Numbered from the stretch's first letter, positions 8,898 through 20,033 are shown. The stretch: 33,197 nucleotides of DNA from Thermoflexia bacterium (GCA_011192175.1 DUEJ01000016.1:1-33197); one strand, 5' to 3'. The notes: generated from the letters alone by a model not told the origin. Numbers and translations: made by a program.

Positions 8898-10823
8898 ATG
8901 AAACACAAAACCCTTTGGTGGCTGCTTAGCAGCCTGACAATTTTGGCTCTGTTCCTTTCTGCTTGTGGGGCTCCCACGGAAGCTCCCGCAACCGCAGAAC
9001 CGACCGAGGAAGCAACTGAGGCCCCGACCGAAGCCCCGACGGAAGCGCCAACTGCAGAGCCAACTGCAGAGGCAGTTGCCCCGGCTGATGTGGCTGCTTC
9101 ACTGCCTCGCAATGAGACCCTGTACTTCAATGGTCAACAGTGGGGCGCGGTTGTGGGTTGGAATCCTTACTCCAGCAGCAACAATAATGCGATGGCTATT
9201 AGCCAGCAGGACAGCGCCCGCGTCACTATGTTCGAGACCCCGTATTTGTACAACATGCTTGATGGCCAGGTCTATCCTTTGCTGGCTGATGGCGACTATA
9301 CGTGGAACGATGCGCGTACCGAGATCACCTTCAAGATCAAAGAAGCCGCAAAGTGGAGCGATGGCACCCCGGTGACCGCTGAGGATGTCGCTTATACCTG
9401 GGCCACCCATGTCAAGTACAACACCCCTACCGGCGCCAGCAACGCGGATTACATTGATACTATTGAAGCGCTTGACTCCCAGACGGTGGTGGTCAAGGCC
9501 AAACTAGACGAAAATGGCAAAGCTGTCAATCCACTGATGGTTGCCGCTTACGTGAGCAACAACTATGTTATCCAGAAAGCCTGGACCCAAACACTGGAAG
9601 AGCGCACCGGTGGCGATGCCACCGAGTTATTGGCTGACACCGCAGAGGATGTGGTTTACTCTGGTCCCTATCACAAATTCTTCACTGACGATACGAAGGT
9701 CGTCCTCATTCGTGATGACAACTACTGGGGACAGGATGCCAGCATGTGGGGCAAACTGCCGGCTCCCAAGTACCTGGCGCATACGATCTTTAAGGATAAC
9801 GCCGCCGGTTCTGTTGCTTTGGCACAAGGCGAAGTGGATGTCAGCCAGCAGTTCAACTCCAATGTGCAGGTTTTGTGGCTCAACTATGGGCTGCCCGTCT
9901 CCACCTACCTGCCCGAGGCCCCTTATGGCATTGGCGCCAGCCTCCCGACCGCCTTCTACAACCTGAATTCCTATGGTTTGGACCAGCTGGCGGTGCGCAA
10001 GGCCATTGCCATTGCGGTCGACTATCCCACCATCATTGCCAACGCCATGACCAACCAATCGGCTACCTTCGATCAGGTCCCACGCTCGCTGATGAATCCG
10101 ACCCCTGGTGAGCAGGCTCTGTACGATCACGAGGCTGTCAAGGACCTTCAGTGGGCCGGCAACGATATCGAGGGCGCCAAGAAACTGCTCGATGACGCCG
10201 GGATTGTTGATACCGATGGCGATGGCTGGCGTGAATATAATGGCCAAAAGCTTAGCTATGTAGCCACTTGCCCCAATGGCTGGTCCGATTGGCAGGCTGC
10301 GATTGAAGTGGTGGCTGCCGCCGGAAAAAAGATCGGCATTGAGATCACGACCAACTACCCTGAATGGTCTGTGTATCAGACCGTCGTCACCAAATCAGAC
10401 GCGCCTCTCGCCGAGGGTTATGACATCTTCATGATGTGGAGCGCCGGCGCCGGCCCCACCATGCCTTGGGGACGTATCCGCAATATGCTCAGCTCGGAAT
10501 TCATTGGTATGGCGAGCAACTGGAACGGCAACTGGGGTCAGTATAGCAATCCTGACGTCGATGCCTTGATCCAGGCGATCCCCAGTGAGTCCGACCCCGC
10601 CAAACTGAAGGAAATGTACACGGAACTGGTCAAGATCTACCTGAGCGATATTCCCTCCTTCACGCTCATGTACCGTCCTCAATCGTTCCATACTGTGAAC
10701 GAGACGGTTTGGACCGGCTTCCCGCACCAGGACGATGGAACCAACCCACCCGTCCCGCCGCTCGACCTGACTGACGGTTGGAGTATCGCAGGTCTCTATA
10801 ACCTGACGTTGGTTAACCCGTAA
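8898..10823 (+). CDS. ABC transporter substrate-binding lipoprotein, family 5 (peptide/oligosaccharide type)
   Basis: Lipobox-like LSACG, Thr/Pro/Glu-rich linker ([12 protein letters not shown]), then SBP_bac_5-like [16 protein letters not shown]; first gene of an SBP-permease-permease-ATPase-ATPase set. Confidence 0.92.
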   Translation: MKHKTLWWLLSSLTILALFLSACGAPTEAPATAEPTEEATEAPTEAPTEAPTAEPTAEAVAPADVAASLPRNETLYFNGQQWGAVVGWNPYSSSNNNAMAISQQDSARVTMFETPYLYNMLDGQVYPLLADGDYTWNDARTEITFKIKEAAKWSDGTPVTAEDVAYTWATHVKYNTPTGASNADYIDTIEALDSQTVVVKAKLDENGKAVNPLMVAAYVSNNYVIQKAWTQTLEERTGGDATELLADTAEDVVYSGPYHKFFTDDTKVVLIRDDNYWGQDASMWGKLPAPKYLAHTIFKDNAAGSVALAQGEVDVSQQFNSNVQVLWLNYGLPVSTYLPEAPYGIGASLPTAFYNLNSYGLDQLAVRKAIAIAVDYPTIIANAMTNQSATFDQVPRSLMNPTPGEQALYDHEAVKDLQWAGNDIEGAKKLLDDAGIVDTDGDGWREYNGQKLSYVATCPNGWSDWQAAIEVVAAAGKKIGIEITTNYPEWSVYQTVVTKSDAPLAEGYDIFMMWSAGAGPTMPWGRIRNMLSSEFIGMASNWNGNWGQYSNPDVDALIQAIPSESDPAKLKEMYTELVKIYLSDIPSFTLMYRPQSFHTVNETVWTGFPHQDDGTNPPVPPLDLTDGWSIAGLYNLTLVNP

Positions 10824-10841
10824 ACACTAGTTCAATAAAAA

Positions 10842-10878
10842 AACAGCCATGTTCCGCCAACCCCGGAACATGGCTGTT
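10842..10878 (-). terminator. 15-bp perfect stem-loop between SBP and permease; T tract only on the minus strand
   Basis: aacagccatgttccg (10842-10856) / cggaacatggctgtt (10864-10878), 7-nt loop; the plus-strand A tract at 10837-10843 gives TTTTTTT after the stem on the minus strand. Confidence 0.65.
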
Positions 10879-10902
10879 GAATCTCTACCAGGAGGTGTTG
10901 CG

Positions 10903-11907
10903 TTGGAAAGGTACCGCAAGTATTTTCTTAACAAGCTAAGTTGGTTCCTGATCACCTTTGTCTGCGCCTTCATACTGAACTTTATTCTGCCCCGCTTGAT
11001 GCCGGGAGATCCTGTGGCGGCCATCGTATCAAGGATGGCTCAAGGTATGAGCAATGCGACCGGAGTTCAGGCGATTTACCAGCAATATACGGAATTGTTT
11101 GGCACCAACAAACCCCTGCTCCAACAGTTCTTCATATATGTGAACAATGTGCTGCACGGCAACTTTGGTTTCTCACTCAGCCAATACACCAGAACGGTGG
11201 CCGACGTTCTCGGCGCTTCTATCTGGTGGACCATCTGTCTGCAATTCCCGGCGATCATCGTTGGCTGGCTGATCGGGAACACGCTGGGCGCGTTGGCGGC
11301 TTATCGCAAGGGGGGCTTTGATAAAATTATCATGCCCATCAGTATTTTTGTGAGTAACTTTCCGGCATTTGGCATGGCGATTATTCTGCTGGTCATTTTT
11401 GGCGTCGGATTAAAATGGTTCCCCACCTCGGGCGGATATGGGTTTGATCTGATTCCCAACTTTAGCTGGAAATTTATCTGGTCTGTGATTGTCCATTATC
11501 AATTGCCATTCTGGTCAATTGTGTTGATCTCCATCGGCGGTCAGGCGATTGGTATGCGCTCCATGTCCATCTATGAGCTGAATGCTGACTATGTCAAGTA
11601 CGCTCGTTTCATGGGCATCAAAGACCGCAAGATCATCGGCTATGTGTTTAGAAATGCCATGCTTCCGCAGATAACCGGTCTGGCGTTATCCATCGGCACT
11701 ATGGTCGGCGGCGCGCTGGTAGCGGAGATCATTTTTAGTTATCCAGGACTTGGTTTTACACTCTTGAACGGGGTCATGGGGCAGGATTATCCATTGATTT
11801 CAGCCTCTACCTTGATCATCACGGTGATGGTGTTGAGCGCGAACTTTATCATCGAAATCCTTTACGGTATCATTGACCCGCGCATTAAAGCCGCGCAGGC
11901 TGATTAA
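10903..11907 (+). CDS. ABC transporter permease, DppB/OppB-like
   Basis: BPD_transp_1-like permease ([45 protein letters not shown]). TTG start at 10903 preferred (SD AGGAGGTG at 10890-10897) over the track's ATG 10849, which lies inside the hairpin. Confidence 0.9.
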   Translation: MERYRKYFLNKLSWFLITFVCAFILNFILPRLMPGDPVAAIVSRMAQGMSNATGVQAIYQQYTELFGTNKPLLQQFFIYVNNVLHGNFGFSLSQYTRTVADVLGASIWWTICLQFPAIIVGWLIGNTLGALAAYRKGGFDKIIMPISIFVSNFPAFGMAIILLVIFGVGLKWFPTSGGYGFDLIPNFSWKFIWSVIVHYQLPFWSIVLISIGGQAIGMRSMSIYELNADYVKYARFMGIKDRKIIGYVFRNAMLPQITGLALSIGTMVGGALVAEIIFSYPGLGFTLLNGVMGQDYPLISASTLIITVMVLSANFIIEILYGIIDPRIKAAQAD

Positions 11908-11921
11908 GGGAGTGTATTGTT

Positions 11922-13175
<1,254 letters not shown>

Positions 13176-13184
13176 GTGATTGAT

Positions 13185-14192
13185 ATGGCAAAAGTGATGT
13201 TAGAGGTCAAGGAACTGACAACAAAATATATCACCCGCTTCCAGGAAAATATTTACGCGGTTGACCACGTTTCTCTGAAAGTCGAAGAAGGGAAATCGCT
13301 GGGAATTGCAGGAGAATCCGGCTGTGGCAAGTCAACGCTCGCGCTCAGCCTGATGGGTTATTACTTCCCTCCGCTGCACTATACGAGCGGCGAGATTATC
13401 ATTGATGGGCGAAATATTTCCGGAATGGAACCTGATGACGTTCGTAAATCGATATTGGGTAAGGAAATTGCCTATATCCCCCAAAGCGCGATGAACGCGC
13501 TCAACCCCACCCAAAAGATCATCCACTTTATTGAGGATGTGATTCATGCACATGAATCTCACGTCACCAAGAAAGAGATTTATGAGCGTGCCAGAAAGTT
13601 GTTTGAGATCTTGGGACTGCCAGAGAGTACACTGCAAAAGTACCCCGTTGAACTTTCCGGCGGCATGAAACAACGCACGGTGATTGCGATATCTGTGTTA
13701 CTTTCTCCCAAAGTACTGATCGCTGATGAGCCTTCCTCCGCACTCGATGTCACTACACAAAAGATGGTCATCAAGATGCTGCGGGATTTGATGGAAAAGA
13801 AGCTTATCAAATCAATGATCTTTATTACGCACGAGCTGCCCTTGCTTTACAACGTGACCGATGACATTATGGTCATGTACGCAGGGCAGATTGTGGAGAA
13901 GGGCACCGCAGAACAAGTGGTGTTCGATTCAATCCACCCTTATGCCCGAGGTCTCATGGGTTCGATCATTGTACCAGAACAAGGTCTGCGGGATGTCAAA
14001 CTAACGGCCATTCCTGGGGTGCCGCCGAATCTTAAAAACCCACCGGCTGGCTGCCAGTTTGCCGAACGCTGCCAATACGTTCGGCCAGAATGTAAGGCGA
14101 TGTCTGTGAACCTGCGTGAGCTTAAAGGTGGCCGTGCTTATCGCTGCATCCTCTCGGAAGAAGAACTGAGGGAGGCTTATCAAAATGGCTGA
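13185..14192 (+). CDS. Oligopeptide/oligosaccharide ABC transporter ATPase, DppD/OppD-like
   Basis: Walker [18 protein letters not shown] signature, C-terminal oligopeptide transporter motif with [17 protein letters not shown] 13185 or GTG 13176 possible. Confidence 0.92.
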   Translation: MAKVMLEVKELTTKYITRFQENIYAVDHVSLKVEEGKSLGIAGESGCGKSTLALSLMGYYFPPLHYTSGEIIIDGRNISGMEPDDVRKSILGKEIAYIPQSAMNALNPTQKIIHFIEDVIHAHESHVTKKEIYERARKLFEILGLPESTLQKYPVELSGGMKQRTVIAISVLLSPKVLIADEPSSALDVTTQKMVIKMLRDLMEKKLIKSMIFITHELPLLYNVTDDIMVMYAGQIVEKGTAEQVVFDSIHPYARGLMGSIIVPEQGLRDVKLTAIPGVPPNLKNPPAGCQFAERCQYVRPECKAMSVNLRELKGGRAYRCILSEEELREAYQNG

Positions 14193-14997
14193 GGAAAGAA
14201 AAGTATGCCTGCGCGGCTCAAAACTTACCAAGGTGTTTGGGTTGGGCCGCCAGAAAACGGTAGCCGTCGATCATGTGGATTTTAGTTTCTACGAGGGCGA
14301 AATCGTCTCAATTGTGGGCGAATCGGGCAGCGGAAAGACCACGTTAGCCAAGATGCTTTTAGGATTGCTCAATCCTACCGAAGGTGAGGTTTATTTCCAG
14401 GGGAAAAAGCGCGATATCGGTACGCACAAGAAGAAAAAGGAATACTGGAAAAATATTCAGGCTATCTTTCAGGATCCGTTCTCTTCGTATAATATCTTTC
14501 ACAAGATTGACTCTGTACTGTTAGACTGCATCAACATGCGCGGCGGTCGAAAATTTTCACACACAAAAAAAGTAGAGATGATGACGGAAGCGTGTGGCTT
14601 TGTCAACTTAAAGTTCGAGGAATTAACCAACAAGTATCCCTTCGAGCTTTCCGGGGGACAGATGCAACGCTTGATGATTGCCCGTATTTTTTTGCTGAAG
14701 CCCAAGATCTTGTTGGCCGATGAGCCGACCTCAATGATCGATGCCTGTTCACGCGCGACCATCCTGGATATGCTGATGCAATTACGTAAAGAAATCGGGA
14801 TGACCATCATTTTCATCACCCATGATATCGGCCTGGCGTATTATGTCTCTGACAGCGTGTACATTATGGAGCATGGGAAATTTGTCGAAAGTGGCACCGC
14901 CGATGAGGTGATTCTGCATCCGCAAGAAGCCTACACCCAACGCCTGATCAATGATGTGCCCAAGATTTACGAAGAGTGGGACCTTTCAACTGTATAA
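14185..14997 (+). CDS. Oligopeptide/oligosaccharide ABC transporter ATPase, DppF/OppF-like
   Basis: Walker [18 protein letters not shown] signature, [12 protein letters not shown] Walker B; overlaps the preceding gene by 8 nt. Confidence 0.92.
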   Translation: MAEERKVCLRGSKLTKVFGLGRQKTVAVDHVDFSFYEGEIVSIVGESGSGKTTLAKMLLGLLNPTEGEVYFQGKKRDIGTHKKKKEYWKNIQAIFQDPFSSYNIFHKIDSVLLDCINMRGGRKFSHTKKVEMMTEACGFVNLKFEELTNKYPFELSGGQMQRLMIARIFLLKPKILLADEPTSMIDACSRATILDMLMQLRKEIGMTIIFITHDIGLAYYVSDSVYIMEHGKFVESGTADEVILHPQEAYTQRLINDVPKIYEEWDLSTV

Positions 14998-15170
14998 ACG
15001 CCAATGTAATTTGGGTGATCCACTTAGGTACCTCCCCAAACTTAAGAAGGGACGCCGGTTTTCGCAGGCAAGATCAAAAATCTGCGTTAATCTGCGTCCC
15101 CTCCCCGCTAGCCCCCCACTCCCCCACCTGTGGTAGAATAGGCATTGATAAACTGAGAGGAGAAGAGTCA

Positions 15171-16784
15171 ATGCCCACAGCCAACTCGCGTTTCATGCGG
15201 CCCGCAGATTGGGGCGCGACGCCTATCCCCCAGGACTGCTACTTCAACAAGGAAGGGGCCATCACCGGCTACCAAGTTCTCAATGCTCCTAGAGGGAACG
15301 CCCTGCACCCCGTCTGCACCTTTGAGGACGAGTTACGGGGAATGTTCCACCGGCTCCGGGAAACGTATCCCGCCATCATTCTCTCTCGCCGCCACTTCAA
15401 GATGCCCTACTGGGAGCCCGGCAACCCGCGCCTGCCCACCGACTACGCCGCCGTTGATAGCCCAGAGCGACTCACCACCACCTCAGTTACCATCGCCCTG
15501 GTTCCCAATCCCCCGTCAGGCGGCCAGCCGGAGTTGGGCTACCGCTTTAACGGCGAGGAGCTGCCGCCCCTGCGAAGAGAGTTGGCGGCGGCGGCGCAGC
15601 AAGGTCAACCTTTCGCGGGCTTAGCCGGCAATATCGGCTACTACATGACCACGAACCTAATCCAAACGGGGCGCGCTCCCTGGTCACACAACCATCGCTA
15701 CCCACCTCGCTTCCACCTGCCTCCTATCAAATCCTACCTCGGATTTCATCTCTCTGTTGACGCCGTTACTGGAGAGATTACGGCCGGTTTTCAGGGCGCA
15801 CATCCCACCGCCGTCGGCATTCGTCGCAATGGCCGGGTGGAGATTATCCCTCGGTTGCAGATCTCCGGCTACCGGGTGGAACTGGGCGGGCAAGAGCTGC
15901 TCGTGGAGAGCAGCAATCCCCGCGCCACCAATGGCGAGAAAGTGGTACTCTTCACCCCGGAGTTCCAGTCGCCGGAAGTTACCCGGCAGAAAGATAACTG
16001 GCAGAGCTACGCGCCCCTCATCCCCATCTCCGCCCATGATGAGCGGATCAACTTCTTTATCGCCAACACGGGGAACGGCCAAATTCCGCTAGAAAGAGTG
16101 GTGCATATCTGGCCCGGAACGGCCCCCCTCCCCTCTTTTGGCGGCGTGCTCTCCCTGGAGCGCGGCTACTACGAACAGCTCTTCCCCCACAGCGCGAGCC
16201 GCGAGCTCTTAAACCAGCGCGTACATATTCGCCCCTACGGGAAGAGCGACTTCAACGCTTACACGCAAATCCTGGGAGGATTAGCGCCGGCGGTGCTCAA
16301 CGGCGCGCACCTCTACGACGTAGCCACGGCATCCGCCATCCGAGCGCGCTTGCAACAATACGCCAACGTCGGTTCGCCCATCGCGGAAGCCGGACGCGAA
16401 TCGCGCAACTTCGCTCTCTACATCCGCGAGCCGGCCGGTGTGCTGGTGCAAACAGCGGAACGAATTGGCTGGGTGCTCTTTGATGGCCGCCACGAGTTAA
16501 GCATCGGCGCGAGCGTAGTAGATGTAGCCAGACTCTTGAGGCGCTTAGAGGAACGCGGTGCCTTCGGCGGCCCGTTACTCCACGCGGCCTTTGTGGATGG
16601 CGGTTCGGCCATGAAAGCTTATGCGATCAGAAGCGACAAGCACGCCGTCGCCTTAGAGCTACTCAATCGAGTAGCCGCCGGTTCGCGGAACGGCTCCGGG
16701 AGCGACCCCGACGGCCTAAATTTGTACACCGTGCTAAAATTACCGCTCAATCCATCAACGTTTAGCCAAGGAGTAAGAAAATGA
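15171..16784 (+). CDS. Uncharacterised protein; weak resemblance to a phosphodiester-glycosidase (NAGPA/DUF2233)-like C-terminus
   Basis: ATG 15171 with upstream GAGAGGAGAAGAG SD (track start 14976 extends into the intergenic region). C-terminal ...DVARLLRRLEERGAFGGPLLHAAFVDGGSAMKAY recalls the 'LDGGGS' motif of NAGPA-like domains. Confidence 0.7.
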   Translation: MPTANSRFMRPADWGATPIPQDCYFNKEGAITGYQVLNAPRGNALHPVCTFEDELRGMFHRLRETYPAIILSRRHFKMPYWEPGNPRLPTDYAAVDSPERLTTTSVTIALVPNPPSGGQPELGYRFNGEELPPLRRELAAAAQQGQPFAGLAGNIGYYMTTNLIQTGRAPWSHNHRYPPRFHLPPIKSYLGFHLSVDAVTGEITAGFQGAHPTAVGIRRNGRVEIIPRLQISGYRVELGGQELLVESSNPRATNGEKVVLFTPEFQSPEVTRQKDNWQSYAPLIPISAHDERINFFIANTGNGQIPLERVVHIWPGTAPLPSFGGVLSLERGYYEQLFPHSASRELLNQRVHIRPYGKSDFNAYTQILGGLAPAVLNGAHLYDVATASAIRARLQQYANVGSPIAEAGRESRNFALYIREPAGVLVQTAERIGWVLFDGRHELSIGASVVDVARLLRRLEERGAFGGPLLHAAFVDGGSAMKAYAIRSDKHAVALELLNRVAAGSRNGSGSDPDGLNLYTVLKLPLNPSTFSQGVRK

Positions 16785-17401
16785 TTATTAACGAAATTTT
16801 GCTTACGCTACTTATCGGTTACATGCTGGGCAACATCCAAACTTCCTATTTTATGGGCCGCCTGCTTAAACAGATCGATATCCGCGAGCACGGTTCCGGC
16901 AACGCCGGCGCCTCCAACGCGGTGATGGTCTTGGGATGGAAACCCGGTCTTATCGCCGGACTAATCGACATGGGGAAAGCCGCGGTGGCCGTACTCCTCG
17001 TCAGAGCACTCTTTCCTAGTAACGCCGCGCTCCCCTACTTAGCCGGCAGCGGCGCCATCTTCGGTCACATCTACCCGTTTTACCTAGGTCTGCATGGCGG
17101 CAAAGGCGTCGCCAGCCTCATGGGGATGTTCTTTGGCCTAAACCCCTGGTGGGGCTTACTCTGCCTCGGTACGCTGATCCTCATGGCACTGCTCACCGAT
17201 TACATCGAAGGCGGGTCACTCTTTATCTTCGCCGCCTTCCCTTTTATCACCTGGCTGCTAGGGCTACCGCTATACTGCATCCTCTTCGCCGCCCTCCTCG
17301 CCGCCATCTGTTTCTACAAACACCGGGGCAACATCCACCGCATCATCAACAAAACGGAGGTGACCATCAGCGCAGAATGGCACAAACAAAAGAAATCCTA
17401 A
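16781..17401 (+). CDS. PlsY-like glycerol-3-phosphate acyltransferase family membrane protein (paralogue 1)
   Basis: HGSGNAGASN, GHIYPFYLGLHGGKGVAS and KHRGNIHRIINKTE correspond to PlsY motifs 1-3; ATGA overlap with upstream gene. Confidence 0.85.
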   Translation: MIINEILLTLLIGYMLGNIQTSYFMGRLLKQIDIREHGSGNAGASNAVMVLGWKPGLIAGLIDMGKAAVAVLLVRALFPSNAALPYLAGSGAIFGHIYPFYLGLHGGKGVASLMGMFFGLNPWWGLLCLGTLILMALLTDYIEGGSLFIFAAFPFITWLLGLPLYCILFAALLAAICFYKHRGNIHRIINKTEVTISAEWHKQKKS

Positions 17402-17409
17402 CTATGCGT

Positions 17410-17521
17410 CTTTAGACTTTCGACCTTTGACTTTAGACTTTCGACCTTTGACTTTCGACTTTCGACTTTCGACTTTTGACTTTCGGCCTTTGACTTTTGA
17501 CTTTCGACCTTCGACTTTTGA
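17410..17521. repeat. Heptameric tandem repeat, 16 units in perfect phase
   Basis: ctttaga ctttcga cctttga ctttaga ctttcga cctttga ctttcga ctttcga ctttcga cttttga ctttcgg cctttga cttttga ctttcga ccttcga cttttga. Confidence 0.95.
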
Positions 17522-17544
17522 CTTATCTTCAAAGGAGCAAAACC

Positions 17545-18162
17545 ATGACCACCAGCAATGTTCTAATCGCTATTCTTATCGGATACGCCCTAGGCAGCAT
17601 CCAGACCGCCTACTTTATGGGCCGGCTGGTCAAACAAATCGATATCCGCGAGCACGGCTCCGGTAACGCCGGCGCCTCCAACGTAGTCGTCGTCTTAGGT
17701 TGGAAATACGGCTTCATCACCGGAGTGCTAGATATCATCAAAGCCGTCATCGCCGTCCTGATAGTCAAAACCCTCTATCCGGGCAATCCCACCTTGCCCT
17801 ATCTGGCCGGCATCTCCGCCATCTTAGGCCATCTCTACCCGTTCTACCTCGGTTTTCGCGGCGGCAAAGGCGTCGCCTGCCTCATCGGGATGTTCTTCGG
17901 CTTGAATTTCTGGTGGGGACTCCTCCTCCTCGGCAGCACGATCCTCCTGGTTCTGCTCACCGATTACGTCGTGGGCGGCTCACTCTCACTCTTCGCCGCC
18001 TTCCCCATCATCACCTTGCGGCTAGGCCAACCACCGTCTATCATAGTCCTCTCAGTCATCCTCACTGCCATCATCTTCTACAAACACCGCTCCAACGTCC
18101 GCCGCATCATCAACAAAGAGGAACTAACCATCAGTGAAGTCCGCCGGAGGGGAAAATCCTAA
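17545..18162 (+). CDS. PlsY-like glycerol-3-phosphate acyltransferase family membrane protein (paralogue 2)
   Basis: Closely similar to the preceding gene (MGRLVKQIDIREHGSGNAGASN; GHLYPFYLGFRGGKGVAC; KHRSNVRRIINKEE). ATG 17545 follows AAAGGAGC. Confidence 0.85.
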   Translation: MTTSNVLIAILIGYALGSIQTAYFMGRLVKQIDIREHGSGNAGASNVVVVLGWKYGFITGVLDIIKAVIAVLIVKTLYPGNPTLPYLAGISAILGHLYPFYLGFRGGKGVACLIGMFFGLNFWWGLLLLGSTILLVLLTDYVVGGSLSLFAAFPIITLRLGQPPSIIVLSVILTAIIFYKHRSNVRRIINKEELTISEVRRRGKS

Positions 18163-18291
18163 CTTTTTTTTGGGGAGATTACAAAGTAGCTCTCCCGGCT
18201 AAGCTAAAAACGTGATCTGCGGAATCTTCTTCGCCAGCTGGGAGTTGACCAGCAACCCTCACCCGGCCACGGCAGTGTCTTGACACACAAA

Positions 18292-18325
18292 GCGGCGCGC
18301 CAGGTTTCAAAACCTGGCGCGCCGC
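18292..18325. terminator. Near-perfect hairpin between convergent genes (bidirectional terminator or REP-like palindrome)
   Basis: gcggcgcgccaggttt (18292-18307) / aaacctggcgcgccgc (18310-18325); no strong T tract on either side. Confidence 0.55.
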
Positions 18326-18346
18326 ACTATTGGAATCGGGAATAGT

Positions 18347-19306
18347 TTAGTTCAGCTCACGGTAAACCAAAGTCCACACCGTAGATTTGAACGTCTCAAA
18401 GACACCCCGTAGCAAGAGCGACGGAAAGATCACCAGCGCAAAGAAAGCGGGGAGGAAGACCAGGCCGCCCACCACCCACGCGAAAGCGCCATCAAAGAGC
18501 ACTGCCGCTAATCCACCCGCCAGCAGTGCGGGGAGGCCACTGAGCATCAGAGCCAGCAAGAGCAGGACCAACACGACCAAGAGCACTCCCAACCCACCGA
18601 GCAAGTTGACCCCACACATCAACAAACCCATCAAGAAAACCTCTTTGGGGTGCTGGAAAACCAACGTTGCGCCGCCTTGCAACGCGGCGAAAACACCGGC
18701 GCCTTCCAGCACACAGACCCGCCGGAAGAAGTATTGTAGCAATGTTACCAGCGCGCCAATGATGAAGAGCAATGGAAGCACCACCAAGAATGCTCCTACG
18801 CTGAACAGAATCCCGGCAACACTGGCTACAAAATTATCCACCGTCCAGAGCAAGAGCGGCGCCCCGGCCAAAAAGAGGAGTCCAATAAAGAAAATGACTA
18901 GCGGAATCCACACGATCAAATCTAGCAAAAAAAGCCGTCCCGCCGCCGGCGACCAAGCCAAGCGGAACCCCTCCGGCAGCGTATAGCACACTTCCGACTC
19001 CTCATAATCATTGACCATTTTGATCAAGGCGGTTTCGCCCAAGTAACGGGCCAGAGTGCCAGCAATGAAGAAAAGCAAGAGCAAAATCAGCAGCAGCGCT
19101 ATCACCCCAATCACCAACCCAGCAGGAATATGCGGCGCGTGCCCCCACCCTCCAGATTCAGGCCAATTTCCACTCGCACCAGAATTTCCGCTGCTACCGC
19201 CATTTCCCCCACCGGAAACCAGCGCCACTAAAATCCCGAAAATCCATAATGCCTTATAGCCCCAAGTAATCTTCCCCGCGCGCTTCAAAATATCGAAGTA
19301 TTGCAT
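18347..19306 (-). CDS. Multi-pass membrane protein of unknown function
   Basis: 319 aa with several hydrophobic segments and a Gly/Ser-rich N-terminal loop (SGGGNGGSSGNSGASG); GGAGG SD upstream of ATG 19306. Confidence 0.75.
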   Translation of the reverse strand: MQYFDILKRAGKITWGYKALWIFGILVALVSGGGNGGSSGNSGASGNWPESGGWGHAPHIPAGLVIGVIALLLILLLLFFIAGTLARYLGETALIKMVNDYEESEVCYTLPEGFRLAWSPAAGRLFLLDLIVWIPLVIFFIGLLFLAGAPLLLWTVDNFVASVAGILFSVGAFLVVLPLLFIIGALVTLLQYFFRRVCVLEGAGVFAALQGGATLVFQHPKEVFLMGLLMCGVNLLGGLGVLLVVLVLLLLALMLSGLPALLAGGLAAVLFDGAFAWVVGGLVFLPAFFALVIFPSLLLRGVFETFKSTVWTLVYRELN

Positions 19307-19413
19307 TGGCCTATACCTCCTCCCTCGCTGAAAAATTCATCCTTAGACCAAAGACCAAAGCGTTAAGCTTTGGTCTTCATCCTGATTAAACTACCAATTA
19401 TTTTGACACGGGA

Positions 19414-19941
19414 CTATTCTTCACCAGCTCCCTGCCCCTGCAGGTGCTTACGCAGAGGTCGCACCACCAACACCAGCGAGATCAGCACCAGCGCCAGCAG
19501 AATCAAGGAGAGACTCATCCCGGTCAACGGCAAGCGCCCATTGGAAGCCGCTTCGCCGGCCAGGGCAGCAGGAGTGGGAGCAGCTGGCTCATCCGTAGGC
19601 GGCGCAACAGTCGGTTGCTCAGGCGCCGACGTCGGTTCCGACGGCGCTGGCGTATTCGTAGGCGGAACGGGCACCGGCGTATCCGTAGGGGGTACTGGTA
19701 CCGGCGTATCTGTAGGCGGAACGGGCACCGGCGTATCCGTGGGGGGAACTGGTACCGGGGTGTCCGTCGGCGGAGCGGAGGTAGCAGTAGGTCGAATGTT
19801 GGTCGGCGTGGCGCGCGGTGTCGCCTCTTGCGCCTGCACGGAAAAAGCAGCGCCAGTTCCCAGCTGCACCAGAGTCAATATCACTAGTAACATCATCCCC
19901 CAGATAAAGATGGGGGAACGTTCTACCACCGGCTGCTTCAT
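19414..19941 (-). CDS. Small Pro/Thr-rich surface protein with an LPXTG-type C-terminal sorting signal
   Basis: N-terminal signal/TM segment, (PPTDTPVPV)n stalk, then LPLTG-MSLSLILLALVLISLVLVV-RPLRK (LPXTG, hydrophobic span, basic tail). SD GGGAGGG upstream of ATG. Confidence 0.85.
   Translation of the reverse strand: MKQPVVERSPIFIWGMMLLVILTLVQLGTGAAFSVQAQEATPRATPTNIRPTATSAPPTDTPVPVPPTDTPVPVPPTDTPVPVPPTDTPVPVPPTNTPAPSEPTSAPEQPTVAPPTDEPAAPTPAALAGEAASNGRLPLTGMSLSLILLALVLISLVLVVRPLRKHLQGQGAGEE
19649..19779 (-). repeat. 27-bp tandem repeat (~4.8 units) encoding PPTDTPVPV
   Basis: Units at 19649-19675, 19676-19702, 19703-19729, 19730-19756 plus a partial; units 1+2 resemble 3+4 (54-bp higher-order period). 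Confidence 0.9.
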
Positions 19942-20033
19942 AATCCCTCCCCAAAAAGTTGTCCCATAATCTTCATTTTAGCATAATCTGGCTAGCCCGC
20001 AAAAAGGCAAGTAAACATTGCGTATGATTCTCA

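Noticed and set aside
17410-17521. Possible CRISPR array
   Set aside because: Contiguous 7-nt units with no spacers and no cas genes in the window.
17427-17666. 79-aa ORF with TFDFRPLTFDFRP repeats
   Set aside because: Translation of the intergenic heptamer tract running into the second plsY-like gene out of frame.
19352-19377. Hairpin agaccaaagc-gttaa-gctttggtct as a terminator of the LPXTG gene
   Set aside because: A good stem is present downstream of the stop, but no T tract follows on the minus strand; left unassigned.
19370-19969. 199-aa plus-strand ORF with GTGVSVGG repeats
   Set aside because: Antisense to the LPXTG gene; repetitive only because it mirrors the 27-bp tandem repeat, whereas the minus-strand frame has signal peptide, LPLTG and an SD.
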